From: Salegentibacter salinarum
Lineage (GTDB): Bacteria; Bacteroidota; Bacteroidia; Flavobacteriales; Flavobacteriaceae
Direction of reading: 5' to 3'
DNA length: 64,000 nt
NCBI RefSeq assembly: GCF_900168115.1
Contig: NZ_FUZC01000009.1
Coordinates: 109,907-173,906, forward strand
Shown one piece after another: positions 16,723 through 26,420 of this stretch. Position 1 is the stretch's first letter, and each line of letters opens with the position of its first letter. Made by a program: the position numbers and the translations under genes. The notes below the pieces were generated by a model that had not been told where the DNA came from, made no database searches, and was given only the letters and a program-made list of their open reading frames with translations.

Positions 16723-17695
16723 CAGCTTTACGGCTACCTACATTTCTTTCTTCAGTAAAATGTTGCGCAAGGAAGGTTATAAGGTGAAGACAGCTTCTAC
16801 CCGAAGCAATAAAGCCCTACGCTTAATCGAAATGCTTGGGCTAATTGTTCGCTACCATAAAACCACCGATATTGTACTTATAGATACCTATGGAGCTATG
16901 AATTTCTACTATGCCTACCTGGTGGCAAAAACCTGCCAGGCTTATAAGGTAGATTATATTCCCATTCTTCACGGTGGAAACCTGCCGGAACGTTTAAGCG
17001 CAAACAAGAAATACAGCCAAAGCCTCTTCGGAAAAGCAAAAATAAATATAGCTCCTTCCGAATTTTTATATAATATTTTTAAGGCAGAAGGTTTTCATAA
17101 TACCAAGATTATTCCCAATGCAATTCAAATGGAAAATTATCCATTTAAAAAACGGGAAGATTTTCAGCCTAAATTATTATGGGTTAGACGATTTCAGAAG
17201 CGTTATAATCCGGTAATGGCCCTGGAAGTGCTTTTATTGCTGAAAAAAGATTATCCGAACGCCAAACTTTGTATGGTGGGGCCAGATAAAGACGGGACGA
17301 TGAAAACCTGTAAGAAGTTTGCTGCCAAGCACCAGCTTGACATTGAATTTCCAGGGAAATTGAAGAAAAAAACCTGGGCAAAACTTTCAAAAGACTACGA
17401 TTTCTTTATCAATACCACAAATATAGATAATACACCAATAAGCGTTATTGAAGCGATGAGTTTGGGACTTGCAGTGGTTTCTACCAACGTTGGAGGGATG
17501 CCTGTGCTAATTAAAAATAATGATGATGGTATTCTGGTGCCGGTTAATAATGCCCAAGATATGGCTGCCGAAATTGATAAGCTGATAAAACATCCCGAAA
17601 AAGCACAATCCCTTACCGAAAATGCCCGAAAAAAAGTTGAAAATTTTGCCTGGGAGAAAGTAAAAGCCGATTGGAATAGGGTGCTCAATTCTTAA
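16679..17695 (+). CDS. Glycosyltransferase family 4, tandem copy 1
   Basis: 338 residues. KSLLYIGNDLQI opens the protein; YIPILHGGNLPERL, INIAPSEFLY, KLLWVRRFQKRYNPVMAL, AKLCMVGPDKDG and NTTNIDNTPISVIEAMSLG (donor motif) follow, then VVSTNVGGMPVLI. The same set of landmarks at the same positions occurs in the next gene, which also has 338 residues. The two are therefore diverged tandem paralogues. The start is inside the polymerase gene. Confidence 0.86.
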   Translation: MTKSLLYIGNDLQINSFTATYISFFSKMLRKEGYKVKTASTRSNKALRLIEMLGLIVRYHKTTDIVLIDTYGAMNFYYAYLVAKTCQAYKVDYIPILHGGNLPERLSANKKYSQSLFGKAKINIAPSEFLYNIFKAEGFHNTKIIPNAIQMENYPFKKREDFQPKLLWVRRFQKRYNPVMALEVLLLLKKDYPNAKLCMVGPDKDGTMKTCKKFAAKHQLDIEFPGKLKKKTWAKLSKDYDFFINTTNIDNTPISVIEAMSLGLAVVSTNVGGMPVLIKNNDDGILVPVNNAQDMAAEIDKLIKHPEKAQSLTENARKKVENFAWEKVKADWNRVLNS

Positions 17696-17782
17696 AGCCG
17701 ACCTACCCCGGAATTGACATCAAATAGAATTGCAACTAGGAATTTGTGCCTAATTTCGACATAGGGGGTAAAAGAATCGGAA

Positions 17783-18799
17783 ATGAAGAACCTGCTTTAT
17801 ATTGGCAATGAACTTGAAGACCGGGGCGGGGCGCCAACTTCTATAGATAAATTATCACCATTATTAAGAAATGAAGGTTTTGAGGTAAAAACCTCCTCTT
17901 CTCATAAAAACCAAGTGCTGAGGTTATCTGAAATGCTAAATTCTATAATTAAGAATAAATCTTGGGCAGATTATGTTTTAATTGATACCTACAGTACGCG
18001 AAATTTCTGGTATGCCGTGCTCACAGCCCAACTCTGTAGAAATTTACAGCTTGATTATATTGTGCTTCTCCACGGTGGTGAACTTCCCCTGAGATTAAAA
18101 AAGAATCCACAATTATCTGATTCTTTATTTAAGAATGCAAAACTGAATATCGCTCCTTCACGGTATCTTTTTGACGTATTTCAAAAAGCAGGATTTACCA
18201 ATCTAAAATACATTCCGAATTCTATTTTTCTGAAATATTACCCATTTAAATCCAGAAAAGTTTTAAAACCAAAGCTGCTTTGGGTGCGCGCTTTTGCTGA
18301 AATTTATAATCCCATGCTAGCCTTAAAGGTTTTGGAAGAATTATTAATCGAATACCCCGAAGCCGAACTCTGTATGGTTGGGCCTGAAAAAGATGGTTCT
18401 TTTAAAGAATGCGTGAATTATGCTGAAAAAAATAAGTTACAAGTAAAATTCACCGGCAAACTTACTAAACCGGAATGGACCGCCCTTTCAGAAGAATATG
18501 ACATTTTTCTTAATACCACGAACATTGATAACACACCGGTAAGTTTAATAGAGGCAATGGCGCTTGGATTACCCATTGTTTCTACTAATGTTGGCGGCAT
18601 TCCTTATTTGCTTCAACATGAAGAAACCGGGATACTGGTTCCTCCCGACGAGGAATCCGCTATGTTAAGCGCTATTAAAAAATTACTAATAGACGAGGAT
18701 TTAACCGAGAAACTTAGCAGAAATGCCCGACGACAGTCGGAAAAATTCGATTGGGAAATTATAAAAGAGAATTGGAAAGAAATTTTGCTTTCTGAATGA
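17783..18799 (+). CDS. Glycosyltransferase family 4, tandem copy 2
   Basis: 338 residues, collinear with the preceding gene without large gaps: KNLLYIGNELED, YIVLLHGGELPLRL, LNIAPSRYLFDVF, KLLWVRAFAEIYNPMLAL, AELCMVGPEKDG, NTTNIDNTPVSLIEAMALG and IVSTNVGGIPYLL. The last block is the donor-site region with the EX7E motif. Differences are spread over the whole length, which points to an old duplication with each copy kept for a different linkage. An 87-base gap separates the copies, and a 444-base repeat-bearing spacer follows. Confidence 0.86.
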   Translation: MKNLLYIGNELEDRGGAPTSIDKLSPLLRNEGFEVKTSSSHKNQVLRLSEMLNSIIKNKSWADYVLIDTYSTRNFWYAVLTAQLCRNLQLDYIVLLHGGELPLRLKKNPQLSDSLFKNAKLNIAPSRYLFDVFQKAGFTNLKYIPNSIFLKYYPFKSRKVLKPKLLWVRAFAEIYNPMLALKVLEELLIEYPEAELCMVGPEKDGSFKECVNYAEKNKLQVKFTGKLTKPEWTALSEEYDIFLNTTNIDNTPVSLIEAMALGLPIVSTNVGGIPYLLQHEETGILVPPDEESAMLSAIKKLLIDEDLTEKLSRNARRQSEKFDWEIIKENWKEILLSE

Positions 18800-19243
18800 G
18801 ATTTTATTACTTAAAATTATGCCGTTCTGCTGGAGCTCTTTCTGACACCCATTTGTACTTTACATATATTAGTTTCGCTCTTAATTTCAAAAAAAAGACT
18901 ATTGGAAAAGAAAATCAAGGCGTCATCCTGAATTTATTTCAGGATCTAACATGATCTAAGTTAATATCACCTTAAGAGTCGAATGGTTCCTGCCTTTCCT
19001 CTCAACTCGTTACTACGAGCGCCCCGAATACGTTTCGACAGATTGATTCAGTCGTTCCTTCATAGCAATGACGTTACTTTCATTATTTCATTTGAAAAAT
19101 ATTAGTGTATTCGTGGCTTTAAAAGGGTGGAGATAAGACATCTGGTCCGATGCAATATTAACCCTGAATCCATCCTTATTTTCCTCTATTAAAAGTAGTA
19201 GAAATCAAAAAAATTCTATCTTTAACCCGTAAGTAGGTAAGCT
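18800..19243. other. Gene-free spacer before the initiating transferase
   Basis: 444 bases without a convincing gene. It contains the palindromic element at 18921-19073 and a TATCTTTA box at 19217-19224, which is one base from the Bacteroidota -7 consensus and 20 bases ahead of the wcaJ-like start. The rest shows no structure that I recognise. Confidence 0.5.
18921..19073. repeat. Palindromic intergenic repeat
   Basis: Begins CGTCATCCTGAATTTATTTC with the short inverted pair ATCCTGAA/TTCAGGAT, and ends CATAGCAATGACG. The opening 30 bases recur with one change at 28720-28749 after recQ. The ending resembles the end of the element at 7506-7618. CGTCA/TGACG at the two ends are inverted. Confidence 0.65.
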
Positions 19244-20638
19244 ATGTCCCAACGGCCACTTGTACATTTTGAAATCTCTGAGCGTAAGGTATTACTGCGT
19301 TTGTTAGACTCGCTTTGTATTTTAACCTGCCTCAGCCTGATAGGAATTATCTTTGAATTCGATTATTTTAGAATAGATTCCCAAAACTGGTACTGGACCC
19401 TGGTTTTACTCCTTTATTTTAACCTTTTTGCCAGTATTTTTGAACTTTACGATCTTCAAAAAGCTTCCAATTTCGATAGCGTATTACAAAATTCATTGTT
19501 AAGCTCCGGGGCTACTGTTTTATTCTATATGCTTACGCCTTTTTTAACACCCAGTCTTCCGGAAAATCGCTTGCAAATTCTCTTTTTCTTCCTCGCAATT
19601 TTGATTCCCCTATTATTATGGCGTCTTGTGTATATCACTTTAATTTCTTCTCCGCGCTTTTATAAACGGGTTCTGGTGGTAGGCAATTCTTTTGATATTA
19701 ATCTCATCAGTTCTGATCTTCAGAAATCTGATCCTAATTATGTGGTGGTAGGTTATATTAAAACTGAAGACCGGCTTTCTTCAGAAATAGATGAGGATAA
19801 ACTGATTAGGTTTGAGATTAAAGATCTTACCGAAGCTATTAAAGAGCATCATATAAACGAAATTGTAGTGGCCAGTGGATACAAAAAAGGCCTGATGCTG
19901 CCATTGTACAATCAGTTAAGTGTTTTGCTAAAAGCAGGATTTCCTATTAAAGATTATACACAGGTTTACGAAGAAATTACCCAGCGTATTCCCGTACAGC
20001 ACGTTGATAAGGATTTTTACCGCTATTTTCCTTTTAGCCGAAGTAATCAGAATAAATTTTATCAATTTTTTTTTAGAATTTTCGATATTATTATTGCGTT
20101 AGTGGGATTGACTTTTTTGATACTGATGCTTCCTATTATTTTAATAGCAAACTTCCTGGGCAACCGGGGTTCACTGTTTTACCGGCAGGAAAGAATTGGG
20201 AAGTATGGAGAGATTTTTAGGATTTTAAAGTTAAGGACTATGGTAAAAGATGCCGAGCCTAACGGACCTCAATATGCTGAAAAGAACGATTTACGAACTA
20301 CCAAATTCGGAAAATTTTTAAGGAGGTCCAGGCTGGATGAAATTCCGCAGTTTTATAATGTTTTAAAAGGAGAAATGAGCCTGATAGGACCAAGACCCGA
20401 AAGACCCGTTTTTGTTCATGAATTATCTGAAGTAATTCCCTTTTACGAAACGCGTCACGTCGTAAAACCCGGTTTAACCGGTTGGGCGCAGGTGAAAGCC
20501 GATTACGGAAATTGCCATACCGATAGCCTGGTAAAACTTCAATATGATCTTTACTATATTAAACATCGCGGAATTTTCCTGGACTTGAATATTATTCTAA
20601 AAACCCTTAGCACCGTTATTTTCTTCCGAGGACAATAG
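19244..20638 (+). CDS. wcaJ: Polyprenyl-phosphate sugar-1-phosphate transferase (WcaJ-like)
   Basis: 464 residues. The first 130 hold four hydrophobic segments (LCILTCLSLIGIIFEF, WTLVLLLYFNLFASIF and others), then a cytoplasmic CoA-binding-like region with RVLVVGNSFDINLI. From about 270 comes the catalytic bacterial sugar transferase domain: IFDIIIALVGLTFLIL, FYRQERIGKYGE, ILKLRTMVKDAE, LRRSRLDEIPQFYNVLKGEM, LIGPRPERP and KPGLTGWAQVKADYG. It transfers a hexose-1-phosphate to undecaprenyl phosphate, the first step of repeat-unit assembly, and closes this locus. WbaP- or UDP-HexNAc-type specificity cannot be told apart here. Confidence 0.9.
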   Translation: MSQRPLVHFEISERKVLLRLLDSLCILTCLSLIGIIFEFDYFRIDSQNWYWTLVLLLYFNLFASIFELYDLQKASNFDSVLQNSLLSSGATVLFYMLTPFLTPSLPENRLQILFFFLAILIPLLLWRLVYITLISSPRFYKRVLVVGNSFDINLISSDLQKSDPNYVVVGYIKTEDRLSSEIDEDKLIRFEIKDLTEAIKEHHINEIVVASGYKKGLMLPLYNQLSVLLKAGFPIKDYTQVYEEITQRIPVQHVDKDFYRYFPFSRSNQNKFYQFFFRIFDIIIALVGLTFLILMLPIILIANFLGNRGSLFYRQERIGKYGEIFRILKLRTMVKDAEPNGPQYAEKNDLRTTKFGKFLRRSRLDEIPQFYNVLKGEMSLIGPRPERPVFVHELSEVIPFYETRHVVKPGLTGWAQVKADYGNCHTDSLVKLQYDLYYIKHRGIFLDLNIILKTLSTVIFFRGQ

Positions 20639-20685
20639 TTCAGTTCTCAGTTGGCAGTGCGCGGTAGTAGTAAGTAGAAAAAGCT

Positions 20686-22278
20686 TTATGAAGGCCTGTT
20701 TCTTTTATACTTCACTATTGCGAACAGGAAAATAAATAAAGCCAGGAATTGGGCTACTCTCGCTAAATAATCTCCATATTCTACGTAAAAAGTTATTTCT
20801 GAGTTTAAGTGAATATCAGCCTTAATGCTGCCTTGTTTTTCATAACCAAGGCTTTTAGTAATTTCTCCCTTTTGATTGATAAATGCTGAAATCCCGGTGT
20901 TGGCACTTCGCACTACATCGCGGCGGGTTTCTATGGCTCGCAATTTAGCATAACTAAGATGCTGTTTATGGCCCTGCGAGTTTCCCCACCAGGCATCATT
21001 GGTGATAATACTAAGAAAATCGGCTCCGTTTTCTACGTAACCGGTCACATATTCTCCGTAGACGGATTCATAGCAAATTATTGGTCCTGTAGTCGCATTA
21101 TTATTAAGAGCAAAAACTTCCCGGTCTTCTTGTGTGGTTTTCATTGCTACCGTACCCCCCAGATCTATCATCACATCACCTAAAATAGGTTTTAGGATTT
21201 CCTGGTATGGAAAATTCTCCACGCCCACCACAAGTTTAGATTTATGATATAGCTGAGGAATATCTTCCGCATTCATTAAAAATGCCGAATTATAATCATC
21301 GTACCAATCGTACGGGCCTAATTGGTTGCTTTGTTCTCTAACTTTTGCCGGATCACTGAATCTTTCATAAAAAGAAATCCCACTGAGAAAATTAGTTTGA
21401 GGGTATTTATTTATAAGTTGTCTTGAGAAAAAAGCAGCTTCAGATTGTTCAAAATTTGGGAGTACAGTTCCATCGGCAAAAACGGTTTCAGGAGCTAAAA
21501 TAAGTTTAGTATTATCGCTGACTTTCTCTTCGCTTAGTTTAAGTAGTAATTCCCCAATCCGGGTATCGTTGGTATTGTATTTTTCGGTATAGGGATTAAT
21601 ATTTGGCTGCAGGATCACCACTTCCATAGTTTCTCCTTTTTCTTCAACCTGGCTTAATAATAAATAGGAACTCCCAATCGGGATTAAAATCAGTAACCCC
21701 ACTTTAAAGATTCCGCGGTAGATAAAATCTTTATCCTTGAATTCTTTATAAAGTAATACCGCTTTAAAACAAGCGATATTAGCAAGCCAAACCCAAAGGG
21801 TACCACCAAAAGTACCTGTATATTCATACCACTGCACCCAATTTTGAAATTCAGAAAATGCGTTTCCTAAATTTAACCAGGGCCAGGAAAATTCCCAGGC
21901 AAGGTGTAGTTTTTCAAAAACCATCCAGATACTGATCAAAAAAGCTGAAGCCGCGCTAAACCCGGTACGTTTTGCTACAATATGATATAGCAAAAATACC
22001 AAGGCCATAAGGAGGGAATTTACCAGGACGGCGAAGGCACCACCGAAAGCGGTAGAAAAATAGAGCCAGTAGGTTGTGATAAGGTTCCAAAGGAAAAAGC
22101 TTAAATAAGCCAGCCCAAGTACCTTCCATTTAACATATTTCTTTTTTGAATTTCTTACTTTAAATTCGGCATAGAGCAGTGGTACAAAGGCAAAAAATAA
22201 AAGTAGCGGAAATCCATAAGTTGGCCAGGCAAGTGCCAGCAAAAGTCCGCTTGAAATTGCGTAAAGAAAGTTTTTCAT
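20686..22278 (-). CDS. lnt: Apolipoprotein N-acyltransferase
   Basis: 530 residues. N-terminal membrane segments (FLYAISSGLLLALAWPTYGF, and several to about residue 190) precede a nitrilase-fold domain starting EVVILQPNINPYTEKYN. The catalytic Glu is in LILAPETVFADG, the Lys in YHKSKLVVGVENFP, and the Cys in GPIICYESVYGEYV; the final helix is the C-terminal anchor AQFLALFIFLFAIV. It N-acylates the cysteine of lipoproteins in the inner membrane; several lipoproteins are encoded in this window. It converges on the wcaJ-like gene with 47 bases between. Confidence 0.93.
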   Translation of the reverse strand: MKNFLYAISSGLLLALAWPTYGFPLLLFFAFVPLLYAEFKVRNSKKKYVKWKVLGLAYLSFFLWNLITTYWLYFSTAFGGAFAVLVNSLLMALVFLLYHIVAKRTGFSAASAFLISIWMVFEKLHLAWEFSWPWLNLGNAFSEFQNWVQWYEYTGTFGGTLWVWLANIACFKAVLLYKEFKDKDFIYRGIFKVGLLILIPIGSSYLLLSQVEEKGETMEVVILQPNINPYTEKYNTNDTRIGELLLKLSEEKVSDNTKLILAPETVFADGTVLPNFEQSEAAFFSRQLINKYPQTNFLSGISFYERFSDPAKVREQSNQLGPYDWYDDYNSAFLMNAEDIPQLYHKSKLVVGVENFPYQEILKPILGDVMIDLGGTVAMKTTQEDREVFALNNNATTGPIICYESVYGEYVTGYVENGADFLSIITNDAWWGNSQGHKQHLSYAKLRAIETRRDVVRSANTGISAFINQKGEITKSLGYEKQGSIKADIHLNSEITFYVEYGDYLARVAQFLALFIFLFAIVKYKRNRPS

Positions 22279-22438
22279 ACTCAGGAAATTCTGTTCAAAA
22301 ATAACAAACTATTCTTTTTTAAAGAGATTTCGGTAACTTCTTTGAAGTTAAAGCTTTTGTAATTGTTCCTTCAGAAAGTGAAAAAACTTGTAGAAACAGG
22401 CGGTAATTGATTAGTTTAGTATTCTAGAAAACCAATCT

Positions 22439-23203
22439 ATGAGTATAAAAAGGCATATTCCGAATTTAATTACTCTTTTAAACCTTCTCTGCGGGACCAT
22501 CGCGGTAATCTTCGCTGTACAGGGAAGTCTCATTATGGCGGCAATTTTTGTAGCCGGCGGAATTTTCTTCGATTTTTTTGACGGGCTAGCTGCCAGAAGC
22601 CTAAATGTCTCGAGTGATATTGGATTGCAACTTGATTCTTTGGCCGACGTTGTTACCAGTGGAGTAGTACCGGGAATTGTGATGTATCAATTGCTTGATA
22701 ACGCGTTGCCGGGAAATTCGGGAGTAGAAAATACCGGCTGGGAGGTGAATCCCGGTTGGTGGGATTGGAATTTCAATACAATTGCTTTAATTGGTTTGTT
22801 AATTTGTTTAGCTTCTGCTTATAGACTGGCGAAATTCAATGTAGACGATCGTCAAACCGATTCATTTATTGGCGTTCCCACCCCTGCAAATGCACTTTTA
22901 ATCCTGAGTTTTCCGCTTATTTTAACTTATCAACCAGATAGTTTTTTAACCGGTTTAATTTTGAATGAATGGTTTTTAATCGCCGTTACTCTCCTAAGTT
23001 GTTATCTATTAAATGCCGAAATAAAACTTTTTGCCTTAAAATTTAAGAATTGGGGTTTTGCCGATAATAAAGTACGCTACTTCTTTTTGCTCTTATGTTT
23101 GGTGTTGATACTGGTATTTCAGTTTGTAGCCGTGCCGCTTATTATTTTGAGCTATGTGATTTTATCGGTTGTTTTTCCGAAGAAAGAAGAGGAAGTACAT
23201 TAA
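22439..23203 (+). CDS. pssA: CDP-diacylglycerol-serine O-phosphatidyltransferase
   Basis: 254 residues with about seven membrane segments. The CDP-alcohol phosphatidyltransferase motif is in place: FFDFFDGLAARSLNVSSDIG followed by LQLDSLADVVTSG, giving D-G-x2-A-R-x8-G-x3-D-x3-D. PNLITLLNLLCGTIAV at the start is typical of PssA. It makes phosphatidylserine, the precursor of phosphatidylethanolamine. It is divergent from lnt across 160 bases. Confidence 0.9.
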   Translation: MSIKRHIPNLITLLNLLCGTIAVIFAVQGSLIMAAIFVAGGIFFDFFDGLAARSLNVSSDIGLQLDSLADVVTSGVVPGIVMYQLLDNALPGNSGVENTGWEVNPGWWDWNFNTIALIGLLICLASAYRLAKFNVDDRQTDSFIGVPTPANALLILSFPLILTYQPDSFLTGLILNEWFLIAVTLLSCYLLNAEIKLFALKFKNWGFADNKVRYFFLLLCLVLILVFQFVAVPLIILSYVILSVVFPKKEEEVH

Positions 23204-23206
23204 AAC

Positions 23207-23239
23207 AAACCTCACAGGTTTTTAAAACCTGTGAGGTTT
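23207..23239 (+). terminator. Hairpin after pssA
   Basis: AAACCTCACAGGTTT and its exact reverse complement form a 15-base-pair stem four bases after the pssA stop, followed by TTTAAG. It can act as a rho-independent terminator, although the T-run is short. The symmetric sequence also has the look of a dispersed repeat of flavobacterial genomes. Confidence 0.65.
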
Positions 23240-23271
23240 AAGAATTTTCAGGTTATCTATTTAAGTTGAAT

Positions 23272-23385
23272 CGTCATCCTGTCCCGAAGCTTCGGGATTG
23301 TTTCAGAGCCCTTCCCGATTTTTCATCGGGGGTCTCGAGCTAAAATACTTTTCATACTAGATGCTGAAACGAGTTCAGCATGACG
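23272..23385. repeat. Palindromic repeat with inverted CGTCAT ends
   Basis: Starts CGTCAT at 23272 and ends ATGACG at 23385. Inside are nested palindromes CCCGAAGCTTCGGG and CCCGATTTTTCATCGGG, and GCTGAA...TTCAGC near the end. The left 39 bases recur in reverse at 14233-14270. It occupies the gap between the convergent pssA and lptB genes. Confidence 0.7.
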
Positions 23386-23469
23386 TAATTTCATGCTTTC
23401 CTTTCGAAAGTTACGATTGATATATTGCAGGATTTAAGTAGTGCGAGTATTTAGAGTAAATTCTAATTT

Positions 23470-24210
23470 CTATTTAAACAACTTCTTCTTTCTCAACTCA
23501 AAATTTTGGCCCAGGTAAACTTTTCTTACCATTTCGTCTTCAGCGAGTTCTTGCGGTTGACCGTGCTTTAAGATGCTTCCTTCAAACATTAGATAGGTTC
23601 TATCTGTAATGGCCAGGGTTTCCTGCACATTGTGATCGGTAATAAGAATTCCGATATTCTTATCTTTTAATTGCGCTACAATTCGCTGGATATCTTCAAC
23701 CGCAACGGGATCTACGCCGGCAAAAGGTTCATCGAGAAGTATGAAATTTGGGTCGGTGGCGAGGGCACGGGCAATTTCGGTACGACGGCGCTCTCCACCA
23801 CTTAAAAGATCGCCCCGGTTTTTCCGAATATGGCCTAAGCCAAATTCTTCAATAAGTGTTTCCATCTTATCGTGGCGCTCTTTTTTAGAAAGATCGGTGA
23901 GTTCAAGCACGCTCATAATATTGTCTTCAATACTAAGTTTCCTGAAAACGGAAGCTTCCTGTGCCAAATATCCAATTCCATGCTGCGCCCGTTTGTACAT
24001 CGGGTATTTGGTGATATTAACCTTGTCTAAAACAATTTTACCGGAATTTGGTTTTATAAGGCCCACAATCATATAAAAAGAAGTGGTTTTCCCGGCGCCG
24101 TTTGGTCCCAGCAATCCTACGATCTCGCCCTGATTTACTTCGAGAGAGATTCCTTTTACAACTTCTTTTCCTTTATAGGCTTTAACTAAATTCTCGGCAC
24201 GTAATTTCAT
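23470..24210 (-). CDS. lptB: LPS export ABC transporter ATP-binding protein
   Basis: 246 residues, the size of Lpt[20 protein letters not shown] is Walker A at residue 33, [11 protein letters not shown] the Q-loop, [16 protein letters not shown] the ABC signature and [19 protein letters not shown]alker B, with an H-loop in [12 protein letters not shown]. The QEASVF and FAGVDPVA wording is typical of LptB. It powers LptFG in moving LPS from the inner membrane. It is the last gene of a minus-strand run kdsD-tatC-AhpD-like-lptB, all linked to the envelope. Confidence 0.93.
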   Translation of the reverse strand: MKLRAENLVKAYKGKEVVKGISLEVNQGEIVGLLGPNGAGKTTSFYMIVGLIKPNSGKIVLDKVNITKYPMYKRAQHGIGYLAQEASVFRKLSIEDNIMSVLELTDLSKKERHDKMETLIEEFGLGHIRKNRGDLLSGGERRRTEIARALATDPNFILLDEPFAGVDPVAVEDIQRIVAQLKDKNIGILITDHNVQETLAITDRTYLMFEGSILKHGQPQELAEDEMVRKVYLGQNFELRKKKLFK

Positions 24211-24255
24211 TCAAAAAGCATTTTAGAGCTAAGTTACATTTTTTATGCCAGCCTG

Positions 24256-24606
24256 TTATTCTTTAGCATTTTCCAGAGCTTCCCAGTATTCATGGGCGCG
24301 GCGAAGGTGAGGAATTACAATAGTTCCTCCAATTAGAGTGCCAATACTCAAGGTTTCCATAACCTGTTCACGGGTTAAGCCTTCTTTATAACTGGATTCT
24401 AAATGGTATTTCACACAATCGTCGCAACGCAAAACCAGGGAGGCAACAAGACCTAATAATTCTTTTGTTTTTTTATCTACTGCACCTTCAGTAAAAGCAT
24501 TGGTATCTAAATTAAAAATCCTTTTGAGCACTTTATTGTTTTCTCCAAGGATTTTATCATTCATCTGCTGACGGTAAGCATTGAATTCGTCAACTTTATT
24601 AATCAT
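24256..24606 (-). CDS. Carboxymuconolactone decarboxylase/AhpD-like protein
   Basis: 116 residues of the AhpD-like helical fold. LVLRCDDCVKYHLESSYKEG carries the CXXC-x3-H redox motif around residue 60, and TREQVMETLSIGTLIGGTIV is the following helix pair. Such proteins are small peroxidase-like or thiol-redox proteins. It lies two bases downstream of tatC and 45 upstream of lptB; the pathway it serves is not evident. Confidence 0.8.
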   Translation of the reverse strand: MINKVDEFNAYRQQMNDKILGENNKVLKRIFNLDTNAFTEGAVDKKTKELLGLVASLVLRCDDCVKYHLESSYKEGLTREQVMETLSIGTLIGGTIVIPHLRRAHEYWEALENAKE

Positions 24607-24608
24607 AG

Positions 24609-25436
24609 CTAATTTTTATTAAGTTTTCTTTGTTCTTGTTTGTAGATTACTTTTGAAATAATAATACTTACTTCATAAAGTATCAGTACCGGAATAGCCA
24701 CAATTATCTGGCTAACAATATCGGGAGGGGTAATTATGGCTGAAAGTATCAGTACAATAACTAATGCGTATTTTCGGTATTTTTGAAGGAATTGCGGCGT
24801 TACCACTCCAACCCTGGTAAGAAAATAAATAACAATTGGTAATTCAAAAATAAGTCCACTGGCAAGCACTGAAGCCCTAACCAGGCCAATATAACTACCC
24901 AGGTCGAAATCGTTAAAAACGGTTTCACTTACCTGATATTTCCCCAGGAAATTTATAGATAACGGTGTTACCACGTAGTATCCAAAAACTACCCCTATAA
25001 AAAACAACAAGGAAGTGATAAATATAAATCCTTTAGCGTGTTTACGTTCATTATCGTGCATTGCAGGCGCAACGAACAGCCAAAACTGGTAGATAACGTA
25101 AGGAAATGCAATAATAAACCCGGCGGTTATAGAGGTCCAGACATGTGCCGAAAATTGCCCGCCCATTGTTCTACTTTGAATCCTAAATGGCATCTCGTCA
25201 AAACAGAAACCGGCATCTACTCCCAGCGAAGTGGTAATTCGGCAGAGAATATCGTACGAAAAGAAATCGCCTCTACTGGGTCCAAAAAGTAATACATCAA
25301 AGATGAATCCCTTTAAAAGAAAAGCTATAGAACCGGCCACAACAATTGCGACAACAGATCTTATTAAATGCCATCTTAAATCTTCTAAATGGTCCAAAAA
25401 GGACATCTCAGGTTCAGGGGTGCCAATTTGCTTCAT
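24609..25436 (-). CDS. tatC: Sec-independent protein translocase TatC
   Basis: 275 residues with six membrane segments. MSFLDHLEDLRWHLIRSV is the conserved N-terminal TatC motif (HLxELRxR type), and FIIAFPYVIYQFWLFVAPAM is the FPxxxYQxWxFxxPGL region near residue 120. The region around residues 60-95 with two cysteines (DILCRITTSLGVDAGFC) is an extra periplasmic loop seen in flavobacterial TatC. It is the receptor of twin-arginine precursors. The start overlaps the kdsD stop by one base; tatA is not nearby. Confidence 0.92.
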   Translation of the reverse strand: MKQIGTPEPEMSFLDHLEDLRWHLIRSVVAIVVAGSIAFLLKGFIFDVLLFGPSRGDFFSYDILCRITTSLGVDAGFCFDEMPFRIQSRTMGGQFSAHVWTSITAGFIIAFPYVIYQFWLFVAPAMHDNERKHAKGFIFITSLLFFIGVVFGYYVVTPLSINFLGKYQVSETVFNDFDLGSYIGLVRASVLASGLIFELPIVIYFLTRVGVVTPQFLQKYRKYALVIVLILSAIITPPDIVSQIIVAIPVLILYEVSIIISKVIYKQEQRKLNKN

Positions 25437-26401
25437 TATAAAATTCCTTCTCGAATTAAGTTATGTATATGTACTACACCCGCGTAGGTTTGGTTATCAA
25501 GGGCCAGTAACTGGGAAATTTTATTTTCTTCCAGCATTTCTAAAGCGTCTACCGCCAGGGAATCCTGGTCTATGGTTTTTGGATTAGGACTCATAATATC
25601 CCTGGCTGTAAGGTTTTTGAATTCGGTATTATTTTTAAGCATTCGTCTGATATCCCCATCTGTGATAATACCTATAATTTTATTGTTTTCAATTACTGCA
25701 GTAACTCCAAGCATTTTTTCTGAGATCTCTATAATCGCATCGGTAACTGAAGTTTCTGGCGCAACCTGGGGTTTCATATTTTGTGCGGTAATATCACTCA
25801 CTCTCAGGTAAAGTTTTTTACCAAGCGAACCACCGGGATGATATTTTGCAAAATCTTTACGTGAAAAACCTTTCAGTTTTAATAGACAAATTGCCAAAGC
25901 ATCTCCCATTACCATCTGTGCCGTTGTACTGGTAGTAGGCGCAAGATTATTGGGGCAGGCTTCTTTTTCTACATAAGAGTTCAACACATAGTCAGATTCC
26001 CTTCCCAGGAAAGATTCTTTATCGGCCGTAATTCCAATAAGTAAATTATTGAAATCCTTAATATAAGGTACTAAAACCTTTATTTCAGGGCTATTTCCGC
26101 TTTTGGAAATACAAATTACAACATCGTCTTTTTGAATAGTCCCAAGATCGCCGTGAATGGCGTCTGCAGCGTGCATAAAAATTGCAGGGGTGCCTGTAGA
26201 ATTAAGCGTAGCTACTATTTTTGTGGCAATTACGGCACTTTTTCCAATGCCGGTAACAATTACCCTTCCTTTTGCATCGTAAATTTTTTCTACGGCTTCA
26301 GCAAACTCACTATCAATAAAATTTTCAAGGTTTGCAATCGCTTTGGCCTCAATGGAAATAGTTTCTTTTGCAGCAATAAGGATTTTTTCCTTCAGTTTCA
26401 A
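25436..26401 (-). CDS. kdsD: D-arabinose 5-phosphate isomerase (SIS plus two CBS domains)
   Basis: 321 residues. The SIS domain (1-200) has RVIVTGIGKSAVIATKI, STGTPAIFMHAADAIHGDLG, VVICISKSGNSPEIK and a conserved YHPGGSLGKKL near 195. Two CBS domains follow (VTAVIENNKIIGIITDGDIRR and SQLLALDNQTYAGVVHIHNL). This is the KdsD/KpsF layout that makes arabinose 5-phosphate for KDO, needed for LPS. First gene of the minus-strand envelope operon; a TACATTTG box lies upstream. Confidence 0.93.
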   Translation of the reverse strand: MKLKEKILIAAKETISIEAKAIANLENFIDSEFAEAVEKIYDAKGRVIVTGIGKSAVIATKIVATLNSTGTPAIFMHAADAIHGDLGTIQKDDVVICISKSGNSPEIKVLVPYIKDFNNLLIGITADKESFLGRESDYVLNSYVEKEACPNNLAPTTSTTAQMVMGDALAICLLKLKGFSRKDFAKYHPGGSLGKKLYLRVSDITAQNMKPQVAPETSVTDAIIEISEKMLGVTAVIENNKIIGIITDGDIRRMLKNNTEFKNLTARDIMSPNPKTIDQDSLAVDALEMLEENKISQLLALDNQTYAGVVHIHNLIREGIL

Positions 26402-26420
26402 ATTTAGATAAAATTAAGGA

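Noticed and set aside
23207..23239. Attachment site or origin-like palindrome
   Set aside because: Its position just after pssA and its simple stem are explained by a terminator or dispersed repeat.
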